Of a stretch of DNA of 64,000 bases, positions 38,368-49,678 are shown piece by piece (position 1 is the stretch's first letter; each line of letters starts with the position of its first letter). A program made the translations under genes and the position numbers. The notes beneath the pieces are model-generated. The model made no database searches. It was not told the origin of the DNA and saw only the letters and a program-made list of their open reading frames with translations. Source of the stretch: Tragulus kanchil (Eukaryota > Chordata > Mammalia > Artiodactyla > Tragulidae); contig JAIOJX010000025.1 of NCBI GenBank assembly GCA_022376925.1, positions 142,869,301 to 142,933,300 of the forward strand, in the 5' to 3' direction.

Positions 38368-40380
38368 TAATGGAAGACAGAAAATATTCTGAGCAAAAAT
38401 CTTATTTGCTACACTGAAAATAGCAAGGGTAACATTTTGCTATTTGCAAATATCTCAGAAAATAATGAAGTTTTTACTATCTCTTATGCTGGTATTAAAC
38501 AGGTCGATTTAAAATATTCACACCCATAAAAAAAAAAAAAATCCAGGACTGCTGTCTCTCACTTTAAATGCAAAGCTGCTCCCTTACAGACCTCAACACT
38601 TTTGCAGATTTAACTGTGTTATTAGATCCACAGAAAACTGACAGTGACCATTTCATTTATCTAAGGAAATCAAAACGCTACTTGAGTCTCCAGCTGTGCC
38701 TCACATAGGCTTTTTTTTCAATGGCTTTTTGTTTGCTGTTCCCTACATTTGAGTATCATTGTCCAAAGCTCTCACATAGTTTGCTCCTTCACTTTCATTC
38801 ATTGGGTTGATTTATTTATTTTTTTAGCATCACTTCAAAGAAGCTTTTGTTGATTGCCTTATGGTTGGCAAACCCTTTCACTCTCTATCTTCTCAATTCA
38901 GTTAATTTTTTCAAGGATGTGCCATGGCTACACATGTCTATTACTCACACATGACAACATGTGGACATATGATGTTATTGTCTATGCCCTAAAATAGATT
39001 GTAATCTCTAGTGGGGCAGAAAGTCTTACATGGACAAAACGATACCAAACAGGTTTAACAGTAAACACTCACACATACGTACAATAGCATAGAAAAAACC
39101 CCTTTTTAATGGTCGAGCCTGATACTGCATAATAACAGCCTCCTTGCCAGTGGTCAGCTTCCTGAATAGATACTTAGGGTTACTAGCCAAAACTTCCCTA
39201 CACAGGAAGCTAGGGAATGATATAAGCTATATCATTAGTCAGAGCTACTTAAGACCTTAAATAATTTTTAGACCAATCACAATGATTTCCTACTAAAAGG
39301 AATTTGCAATGAGAATGGTGAATATTTTATAGCTAGGAAACTTAAAATTATCATCAATTTTAAGTTGCTAATGGAAGACAGAAAATATTCTGAGCAAAAA
39401 TCTTATTTGCTACACTGAAAATAGCAAGGGTAACATTTTGCTATTTGCAAATATCTCAGAAAATAATGAAGTTTTTACTATCTCTTATGCTGGTATTAAA
39501 CAGGTCGATTTAAAATATTCACACCCATAAAAAAAAAAAAAATCCAGGACTGCTGTCTCTCACTTTAAATGCAAAGCTGCTCCCTTACAGACCTCAACAC
39601 TTTTGCAGATTTAACTGTGTTATTAGATCCACAGAAAACTGACAGTGACCATTTCATTTATCTAAGGAAATCAAAACGCTACTTGAGTCTCCAGCTGTGC
39701 CTCACATAGGCTTTTTTCTCAATGGCTTTTTGTTTGCTGTTCCCTACATTTGAGTATCATTGTCCAAAGCTCTCACATAGTTTGCTCCTTCACTTTCATT
39801 CATTGGGTTGATTTATTTATTTTTTTTTTAGCATCACTTCAAAGAAGCTTTTGTTGATTGCCTTATGGTTGGCAAACCCTTTCACTCTCTATCTTCTCAA
39901 TTCAGTTAATTTTTTCAAGGATGTGCCATGGCTACACATGTCTATTACTCACACATGACAACATGTGGACATATGATGTTATTGTCTATGCCCTAAAATA
40001 GATTGTAATCTCTAGTGGGGCAGAAAGTCTTACATGGACAAAACGATACCAAACAGGTTTAACAGTAAACACTCACACATACGTACAATAGCATAGAAAA
40101 ACCCTTTTCAATGGTTGAGCCTGATACTGCATAATAACAGCATCCTTGCTAGTGGTCAGCTTCCTGAATAGATACTTAGGGTTACTAGCCAAAACTTCCC
40201 TACACAGGAAGCTAGGGAATGATATAAGCTATATCATTAGTCAGAGCTACTTAAGACCTTAAATAATTTTTAGACCAATCACAATGATTTCCTACTAAAA
40301 AGGAATTTGCAATGAGAATGGTGAATATTTTATAGCTAGGAAACTTAAAATTATCATCAATTTTTAAGTTGCTAATGGAA
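38368..40380. repeat. Tandem duplication D10, period about 1001 bp
   Basis: Bases 38368-39368 recur from 39369 to about 40380. This pair shows the most differences: several homopolymer length changes (near 38820 and 39099) and substitutions such as cctccttgccagtgg versus catccttgctagtgg. The copies abut beside a perfect 11-bp inverted repeat (39339-39349 with 39356-39366). Confidence 0.94.
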
Positions 40381-40466
40381 AAATGTTCAAAGAAATGGTC
40401 AAATACTGAATGATGGGACTCATTTTTAATGAGAGTAATTCCTACAAAAAATTGTATACCCCATCA

Positions 40467-42635
40467 TTATAGCTACACTTTATGACACAAAGTTATGCTC
40501 CTTAATTTGTCTAGCGCAGTTCCAATAGAATAATCTTAAAAAACATTTTTGACAGTACATTTGCCTTCTCTGAGCATTGTCCCAAGTTCTAAAGTAGAAA
40601 ATAATAGGTATTAATATCAGAAATGCTATAATGAGGTGTACTTTAATAGAACACATTCTTAGAAGGTATTTTCAGATTTTTCTAATTGCCTTCAGGTCAC
40701 TGAGCAAAACAGTAGAGAATCAAAAGCAATAATTCTATCTAAATTATATCTATTTGAAAAAGTATCTAAACTTTATGACAGCTTATAGTACAAATATGAA
40801 TGCATATATATGTGTGTATATATATATATATGTAAATGGACATTATTCCACTCATATTTTCACAGTACAAATAAACAGAACCATGACTCATCAGAAAACA
40901 CTTAAATCAGTCATACACTTTAGAATTTAAATATGTTAATCCTTCCTGAATCATATGTATGCACCCATGGAATATGGGTATTCCATATGGTATGCACCCA
41001 TGGAATTTACTTATGCGTTCTGTGTTCTTGACATTGACCTTGAACTAACTCTGGACAAATTCTATTTGAAAATAAATATATTAAGACATTGTGAGGGAAC
41101 AGAAATTCTTTGTTTTGGGTGAACTGCACATGTAATTTTAAATGAAGGTTTAATAATTTATTATTAGGCTATAATTATGTAAATCTGAGATCTATATGTA
41201 AGTAGAGATATCCAGTAGAGACAGCCATATACTGAGAACCTTTGGAAGTAACTGTGGTTTGTGACTATAGATGTTTAAATCATTTGTGGAATCAGAGGGA
41301 GACCTTCACCACTCTTCTGCCAATTAACTCATAACTGGAAACCTAGGGATGAGGTGAAAAATGAGACAGGTTTGTCATAGCTTAGATTTTGAGAAAAAAA
41401 TTCCCCTCAAAGTGTATGTATAACACCAATCTCTTGGAAATGATATTATTCATATCACCCAAAACAAGGTATAACAGTGTGTATCTTGTGAAACAATATT
41501 TTCAGTGAGATGAAATATTGGATTTGGGAAAGTAATTGTCTTTGGTCAAATTATAGCTACACTTTATGACACAAAGATATGCTCCTTAATTTGTCTAGCG
41601 CAGTTCCAATAGAATAATCTTAAAAAACATTTTTGACAGTACATTTGCCTTCTCTGAGCATTGTCCCAAGTTCTAAAGTAGAAAATAATAGGTATTAATA
41701 TCAGAAATGCTATAATGAGGTGTACTTTAATAGAACACATTCTTAGAAGGTATTTTCAGATTTTTCTAATTGCCTTCAGGTCACTGAGCAAAACAGTAGA
41801 GAATCAAAAGCAATAATTCTATCTAAATTATATCTATTTGAAAAAGTATCTAAACTTTATGACAGCTTATAGTACAAATATGAATGCATATATATGTGTG
41901 TATATATATATATATGTAAATGGACATTATTCCACTCATATTTTCACAGTACAAATAAACAGAACCATGACTCATCAGAAAACACTTAAATCAGTCATAC
42001 ACTTTAGAATTTAAATATGTTAATCCTTCCTGAATCATATGTATGCACCCATGGAATATGGGTATTCCATATGGTATGCACCCATGGAATTTACTTATGC
42101 GTTCTGTGTTCTTGACATTGACCTTGAACTAACTCTGGACAAATTCTATTTGAAAATAAATATATTAAGACATTGTGAGGGAACAGAAATTCTTTGTTTT
42201 GGGTGAACTGCACATGTAATTTTAAATGAAGGTTTAATAATTTATTATTAGGCTATAATTATGTAAATCTGAGATCTATATGTAAGTAGAGATATCCAGT
42301 AGAGACAGCCATATACTGAGAACCTTTGGAAGTAACTGTGGTTTGTGACTATAGATGTTTAAATCATTTGTGGAATCAGAGGGAGACCTTCACCACTCTT
42401 CTGCCAATTAACTCATAACTGGAAACCTAGGGATGAGGTGAAAAATGAGACAGGTTTGTCATAGCTTAGATTTTGAGAAAAAAATTCCCCTCAAAGTGTA
42501 TGTATAACACCAATCTCTTGGAAATGATATTATTCATATCACCCAAAACAAGGTATAACAGTGTGTATCTTGTGAAACAATATTTTCATTGAGATGAAAT
42601 ATTGGATTTGGGAAAATAATTGTCTTTGGTCAAAT
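40467..42635. repeat. Tandem duplication D11, period 1084 bp
   Basis: Bases 40467-41550 recur at 41551-42635 with a few substitutions (for example aaagttatg versus aaagatatg near the left end). The copies abut without filler. Content is AT-rich, including a TA/TG microsatellite (40802-40832, 41886-41916). Confidence 0.95.
40958..41006. repeat. 16-bp direct repeat around an 8-bp hairpin
   Basis: tatgcacccatggaat occurs at 40958-40973 and 40991-41006. Between and overlapping them, atggaata (40967-40974) pairs with tattccat (40979-40986) across a 4-base loop. The whole unit recurs about 1084 bp downstream within D11. Confidence 0.9.
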
Positions 42636-44465
42636 AAAGAAAAAGGATTAGCTTGAGCATAATTAAATAGTTTTTTTTTTTTTCATTGAAGGGCTTTAAA
42701 GAACTATAATTATGCTCATGTTAATTATGACTAGGCCACAGAATCCCAATTCGTAAATAATGGTTGGCAACTAATGTCCTAAAGAACACACTTTGTGAAA
42801 AGCCCTTACTTGGAACAACAGTAAATTAATGCTTTTCCTCAAAGTAGGAGTAGATTTTAAAGTAATGACTAATCAATACCTTTCAGGAAAGCAAAATGGT
42901 ACAAAGACAAATGGACAAATGTAGAATCACAGAGATTTGCATTTGACATGTGCCTAAAGTACATATATATTTTAAATGTACCCATATACTGCCTGTAAGA
43001 AATCTAGATTGTAGAAAGTAAGGCAAGACAGAGTTGTGAGAAGATAAGTTATTCATGCAGGAATTCATTTAGATATTAGGCAAATATTTACCTCATATCT
43101 GATATGTGTAGTATGTTGCTTTAGGTGGCACAAATACAGAGGGATTTGTAAGAGGCAGCACCTGTAACTCCTAAATTCACTTCAAACAAATTTAAACTTT
43201 ACGTAGAAAACAAACTTATAGTTACCAGGTGTAACGGGGAGTCGGGGTGAATGGGGGTGAAGAGGAATAAGTTGGGAGATTGCAACTGACCTATACACAC
43301 CACCATACATAAAATAGATAACTAGTAAGGACTTACTGTACAGCACAAGAGACTCTACTCAGTACTCTATAATGTAAGTAGAGATATCCAGTAGAGACAG
43401 CCATATACTGAGAACCTTTGGAAGTAACTGTGGTTTGTGACTATAGATGTTTAAATCATTTGTGGAATCAGAGGGAGACCTTCACCACTCTTCTGCCAAT
43501 TAACTCATAACTGGAAACCTAGGGATGAGGTGAAAAATGAGACAGGTTTGTCATAGCTTAGATTTTGAGAAAAAAATTCCCCTCAAAGTGTATGTATAAC
43601 ACCAATCTCTTGGAAATGATATTATTCATATCACCCAAAACAAGGTATAACAGTGTGTATCTTGTGAAACAATATTTTCATTGAGATGAAATATTGGATT
43701 TGGGAAAATAATTGTCTTTGGTCAAATAAAGAAAAAGGATTAGCTTGAGCATAATTAAATAGTTTTTTTTTTTTTCATTGAAGGGCTTTAAAGAACTATA
43801 ATTATGCTCATGTTAATTATGACTAGGCCACAGAATCCCAATTCGTAAATAATGGTTGGCAACTAATGTCCTAAAGAACACACTTTGTGAAAAGCCCTTA
43901 CTTGGAACAACAGTAAATTAATGCTTTTCCTCAAAGTAGGAGTAGATTTTAAAGTAATGACTAATCAATACCTTTCAGGAAAGCAAAATGGTACAAAGAC
44001 AAATGGACAAATGTAGAATCACAGAGATTTGCATTTGACATGTGCCTAAAGTACATATATATTTTAAATGTACCCATATACTGCCTGTAAGAAATCTAGA
44101 TTGTAGAAAGTAAGGCAAGACAGAGTTGTGAGAAGATAAGTTATTCATGCAGGAATTCATTTAGATATTAGGCAAATATTTACCTCATATCTGATATGTG
44201 TAGTATGTTGCTTTAGGTGGCACAAATACAGAGGGATTTGTAAGAGGCAGCACCTGTAACTCCTAAATTCACTTCAAACAAATTTAAACTTTACGTAGAA
44301 AACAAACTTATAGTTACCAGGTGTAACGGGGAGTCGGGGTGAATGGGGGTGAAGAGGAATAAGTTGGGAGATTGCAACTGACCTATACACACCACCATAC
44401 ATAAAATAGATAACTAGTAAGGACTTACTGTACAGCACAAGAGACTCTACTCAGTACTCTATAAT
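42281..44465. repeat. Tandem duplication D12, period 1092 bp
   Basis: Bases 42281-43372 recur at 43373-44465, apparently identical. The copies abut. D12 overlaps D11, so the segment at about 41196-41550 is present three times (also 42280-42635 and 43373-43727). Confidence 0.95.
43180..43372 (+). mobile_element. Old L1 3' UTR fragment, truncated by D12
   Basis: Contains ttatagttaccaggtgtaac, a G-rich stretch (43236-43260) and cttactgtacagcacaagag, the layout of artiodactyl/older mammalian L1 3' UTRs. It is cut at the D12 junction and is complete in the right copy. Confidence 0.7.
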
Positions 44466-44600
44466 GGCTTATGTGGGAAAAGAATCTAAAAGAAATAGAT
44501 ATATGTACAACTGATTAACTTTGCTGTACAGCAGAAACTAACACAACATTGTATATCAACTATACTCAATAAGACTTCTTAAAAATATAAATAAAAATCA
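44272..44600 (+). mobile_element. Old L1 3' UTR fragment
   Basis: Same start as 43180, continuing through agaaatagatatatgtacaa, ctttgctgtacagcagaaac and acaacattgtatatcaacta to an A-rich tail. This is a 5'-truncated L1 3' end in plus orientation; the G-rich tract near its start is usual for L1 3' UTRs. No ORF2 coding remains. Confidence 0.78.
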
Positions 44601-44883
44601 TGAATGACATACTAGTTACTTTTTTACTAAATAATTTTTCAAGTTATTCTTGGTTTATTCAGTGTTTTTCATGTTCTTTTAGTTACCAGCACTAAACCAT
44701 CTTAAAAATATAAAGGCTTGAGTTTATACTTTTCAGAATAGTCACTATGGGAGAAATAGATATCCTGCTTTCTATTCTTTAGTAGACTGTCAGCAACGAG
44801 GCAGGGGTCAGAGACTCAAGTACAAATGAAAGTGGAAATAGAAATTGGGAAATAAAGGCAAAAATGAGCCAAATAACTGGAAT

Positions 44884-44922
44884 ATAGATAGATAGATAGA
44901 TCGATAGATAAATAAATAGATA
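44884..44922. repeat. (GATA)n microsatellite
   Basis: Imperfect GATA/AATA tetranucleotide tract with one TCGA interruption. Confidence 0.95.
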
Positions 44923-45271
44923 TTTTTCCTTTTAAATAAAAGAAAGCTACAAAATGAAGTTGACCCAGATCTGGCCCTAAGGACAATAATTAAGAGCAAG
45001 AACTAGCCTAACTCCAGGGGCATATGCTACATCTGTAACAATATTTATTTACTGCCATTTTACCCACGTTCACATTGTTCTCACCATCAAATGCATTTCT
45101 GTCATTAGCAGATGTCATCTTTGGCAGTTGAAACCTTATCCATTCTTTAAGATAGAGCCCGAATGTTAGCTTTCCAATGAATGAAATTTATTTAGTATTA
45201 ATATGATTACCTTCTCTGTTACATAGTATGCTGTTTGTATTTTAGTATCAAATGTATCACAACTTGCCCAC

Positions 45272-45327
45272 TATTTTAAATTTGTATCTATTACTCGTGA
45301 AACAAGCATGGATACAAATTTAAAATA
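45272..45327. other. Perfect 17-bp stem hairpin
   Basis: tattttaaatttgtatc at 45272-45288 is the exact reverse complement of 45311-45327, with a 22-base spacer. No flanking TA duplication or transposon end that I recognise was seen. Confidence 0.9.
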
Positions 45328-45329
45328 CT

Positions 45330-47295
45330 GAGTTTCACCTGAGGGGTAATAGAAATTTTAAGGTCAATGACCATATCTTGTTTATTTCCATATATACAGT
45401 ACCACCAAGCAGAGTGTCTTTGTAAATGTAGATAATAAATATTTGTAGGACTTCCTTGAATGAGACAAACTGAATTAGCTCAAGGTTGCTGTACTTTATT
45501 TCTTTACTGTTCAGAATGTTTTGCTTTTGTATTGCAACATTTGTCTCAGTTTTTGCTGTACTTGAAAACTGATATAACCTTAACTTAGCTCCATTTAAGT
45601 GAATTGGAGAGTGACATTTATTAATATTTGCATACCTCAAAAGCAGTTCATGCTGTGCAAACACTCTACAAATTGGAAGTGCTATTTAAAAATAAAAAGA
45701 TGTATACTGTAGTAAGGTGCAGCAACCTGGCACAATGAATACATCTCTTGAATTTTTCAATATTAAAATTAAAAGAAAGAAGCATCTGTTACACATCTCC
45801 TGAAACAATGGAACACAACTGTATTGGCAAATGATGACACTGTCTTGTTAAAAAAGAAAAAATCTAAGAACAGTTGCTAGGGATATTGTATGCATTTATA
45901 GTGGCTATGGAAACAGAGTCTGAATGAAACCTGTAACAAGGAATACAAATGACACCTGGAAGAGTGCCCAGTGTCAGAAGGACAATGAGAATATAACATT
46001 TCAAAATTTATAGAGCGCTAAAGCAGAATAAAATACACACTGTCTGCTATCTTTGGATAAAAGCAATTTAATTCTGAGGAAAAAATATAAAAAAAACAGA
46101 AAAAAAACACAAATTTTTAAAAATCTTGCTTCGATTTACTAACACAACACTACCTTCTGAAAAGTAAACTGATCACTGCTTCCCACTCACAGAATTGACT
46201 CTTGCTGTGTATCATCTGTAAGCCAGGGAAGAATCGCCTCATGCTCTGAAACAGCATTTATATTTCAAAGATAGATAAAACAATTTATTTTATTTTTGAA
46301 ATTTGAACCCTGACACATCTAATGATTTTGGACTTCATTAATTAGGACAGAGTGCCATATCCTTGACCAGATATCTAGTAGCTCACTTTGGCTGATACAA
46401 ATGAATCTTAGAAAGAATGACTATCATTTAGAGAAAAAACAGATTAAACCCTCATCCTGTTTTCATTAACAATTTTAGATGCGGTGTTTCAGCAGAATTT
46501 CATTGTCTACAAATGATGATATGAATACAACAAAACTTTCAAAATAAAAGAATCTGTGCATTTGTGTATAGTAAAAGTATTGAAATAATGCATTATTTAT
46601 TGCTTAATTTAATTTTGGAAAATGAACATTTCTTCTCAGGAATAAATACTAAAAATAAACACTAGAAATCCAGAAAGTATCAGAAATAAGTATGAGATAG
46701 ACAGTTTTAAATATAAATAAACACAATCCTTGTCTTCTTGGGACCTACACATTAACAAAGAAGACAGATTTTCATCAAACTACCAGTAAATATGTGTCAA
46801 AGTTTCTTTTAAAATGATAAATTAATATATATTTTTATTTTAAAGAGGTAAATTTAGAGATTATAAATTTAGGAAAAATATACTTTCTGATAATGTTTTA
46901 AAAACAATAATGATTACTTTTCCACTATGGAACAATTGGCAAATGTTTTAAGACATCTTCCATACTGAGTTTCTTTAGCTTCATAAGGTATTTTAAAATT
47001 AACTCTACTCTTGATCATAGAGGGATATTTATAGCTTTAGATTTTGAGTAGAAATAACTACTGTTCTCAATTTGTTGAATGCTGAGCACTATATGTAGAT
47101 GATACAGTACATCTTTATTTTCTAATTTGCCAAGCCAATTCTTAAAATTCAGAAATTATTTAAAAACAGACAAATAGGTCTTTTATAAACTCAGCCAAGG
47201 GATAACTCAACTGACCAGAACCTTGAGGGACAGTAAACAAGACAGAGGAGAGAAAATGTTGCACAAAGTAGCCAAGATTGTAGCAAACAAGAATC
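45330..47295. other. Unique AT-rich DNA
   Basis: No repeat or gene recognised. The 109-codon minus frame at 45335-45664 has no similarity I know and no codon pattern to support coding. Confidence 0.45.
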
Positions 47296-47299
47296 AAAG

Positions 47300-47680
47300 T
47301 CCCTAAGGGCTAGTTTGGGCCCTGTTGAAGTCCATTAGTTCAGGAAGAACTACTGGAGTTCAAACCGATCAATCATTTCCCACTCAACCTCACGGGGTCA
47401 GCTTCTGCCCTCAATTACACGCACCTGACTTTCACTGAAGTTGTAGGAAGTTCAACACACATTCAGGAGGGCAGCCGGTGGCCCTGCACACTGAGCGGGG
47501 AGTAATTGATGGCCCTCTCTCCTTGCTGTGCTTGGCTCCCTGAGTAATGCTAGCAGCAGAGGCCTGCAGCCTGAGCATAATGGGAGGGTGCTCTAAAAAC
47601 CCTGCATCACTGAGTGCTGGACCACAGCTGTGACAGCTGTTCTTCAAGACGGTAGAAGGTCCATTTCACTAGGCACTGAG
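47300..47680. promoter_or_regulatory. Candidate conserved non-coding element
   Basis: The stretch is clearly more GC-rich than its surroundings, and repeat-free. It carries two CAGCTG E-boxes nine bases apart (47625-47630 and 47634-47639) with TGACAG between and overlapping them, and a taattgatgg homeobox-like site near 47502. Function is inferred from composition and motifs only. Confidence 0.25.
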
Positions 47681-48525
47681 ATGTATATATTTTCTTGCAG
47701 ATACTTTTCCTTAGCTTATTTCATTTTCTCATTCCATTGCCAGGTTTTCTCCTTTAAGGAAGTGGTTCTTTTCTTTCTATGCTTCCTTTCCCCATCATTG
47801 TTTTCAGGCTTATACAAATATTGAATGAGACAAAGTGGTTAGAACAATCCAGCAAAGGGTAAGAGTTCAATAACCATCAGTTTGGTTGTGACAGTTATTA
47901 TTTTGGATTAATATTATCACTTTTATTATTAGCATTATTTTTCCTTGATGTAGAAAAAATTTTTACATATACACTGGAAAGGCAATCCTTTAATTTTGAT
48001 AAGATTTTACTTTCAAAGTTTTATTTTTTGTATAATTGTCTAAAACTGCTTATTTTATGCCAAACTTGTAATCAAATACTGAATTTATCTGTGAAGATGA
48101 ATGATATTTCTGAGACATAATCCTTTTATGAGAAAAGTGATAGAAAAAAATCATTTAGGAACACTGAAAACACTGCCAAGAATGTAACTTGGCAGAGGCA
48201 TAATACATGACCTAATAAAAATTGAGCTCCTGAAGTAAATACACATTGAATTGCTTTGCTTTAAATAGTTTTAAAAAATGGAGCTTGTGGAAAAACAGTA
48301 TATGTTGGTCACTGCACTCTTTACTGTAAGATTAGTTAAGAAAGAGCATAGTTTTGGGGTAGTATAAAGCTTGAAAATGTACAGCAAAAACTATTATAAC
48401 TTTAAACAATATATGTGTAAGTGTGAAGTATACTATGTTTAATAAAATATATATTCTGACTGCTAGATGGCATATTCTGTTATACCAGCACACTCAGGAA
48501 TATGAGAACTATAATATATACATTT

Positions 48526-48957
48526 TTTTAAAATTTTTAATTCTTTATTTTAAAGATTTTACAGAGTTTTGTTGTTCACCAACATCTATGTTCCCAGATC
48601 ATTCATATGCACATCTCTGGTCCCCCCCACCCAGAAACCCCCTCCCACCCCTCTGGACCATCGCCCCAAGTGATTGTAGGCACTCCTATTCCCTTAGCAC
48701 AATGACAATAGCTATCTTTTCCACACATGACAGTACAGGTTTCCAGGTTACTCACTCCATGCCTCCCTCCCACTGTTCCTTCCCCATAATGTCCATATAT
48801 GGACATCTATTCTCTGTCTGTTTTTCTATGAGTTCACTGCAGGTGTTATCATGACCATCTTACTAGATTCCATATATATGAGTTAGTATGCTGTACTTGT
48901 CTTTCTCTTTGACTTACTTCACTTTTTATGATAGGTTCTAGATCCAGCCACCTCATT
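48526..48957 (-). mobile_element. L1 3' end, truncated D13 copy
   Basis: Same sequence as 49679-50112, with the pre-insertion target sequence on its left at 48504-48525. It stops at the D13 junction, so it is not an independent insertion. Confidence 0.85.
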
Positions 48958-49656
48958 AGGCTTATACAAATATTGAATGAGACAAAGTGGTTAGAACAAT
49001 CCAGCAAAGGGTAAGAGTTCAATAACCATCAGTTTGGTTGTGACAGTTATTATTTTGGATTAATATTATCACTTTTATTATTAGCATTATTTTTCCTTGA
49101 TGTAGAAAAAATTTTTACATATACACTGGAAAGGCAATCCTTTAATTTTGATAAGATTTTACTTTCAAAGTTTTATTTTTTGTATAATTGTCTAAAACTG
49201 CTTATTTTATGCCAAACTTGTAATCAAATACTGAATTTATCTGTGAAGATGAATGATATTTCTGAGACATAATCCTTTTATGAGAAAAGTGATAGAAAAA
49301 AATCATTTAGGAACACTGAAAACACTGCCAAGAATGTAACTTGGCAGAGGCATAATACATGACCTAATAAAAATTGAGCTCCCTGAAGTAAATACACATT
49401 GAATTGCTTTGCTTTAAATAGTTTTAAAAAATGGAGCTTGTGGAAAAACAGTATATGTTGGTCACTGCACTCTTTACTGTAAGATTAGTTAAGAAAGAGC
49501 ATAGTTTTTGGGTAGTATAAAGCTTGAAAATGTACAGCAAAAACTATTATAACTTTAAACAATATATGTGTAAGTGTGAAGTATACTATGTTTAATAAAA
49601 TATATATTCTGACTGCTAGATGGCATATTCTGTTATACCAGCACACTCAGGAATAT

Positions 49657-49678
49657 GAGAACTATAATATATACATTT
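49657..49678. repeat. L1 target-site duplication, left copy
   Basis: Twenty-two bases beginning gagaactataata. The identical sequence lies at 57521-57542 on the other side of the L1. Confidence 0.9.

Noticed and set aside
42655..42717. An 11-bp inverted repeat (gagcataatta with taattatgctc) around an A/T-rich spacer
   Set aside because: The 41-base spacer and very AT-rich arms make chance likely; no other support.
45840..45930. Two RFX-like half sites (gttgctagg and ctatggaaac) as a cilia-gene promoter
   Set aside because: The half sites are about 30 bases apart, not in the X-box arrangement, and no gene is nearby.
48423..48854. A 143-codon plus-strand frame near the L1 3' end, with copies at 49576 and 50681
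   Set aside because: It is antisense to the L1 3' UTR and ORF2 end and is repeated only through D13 and D14.
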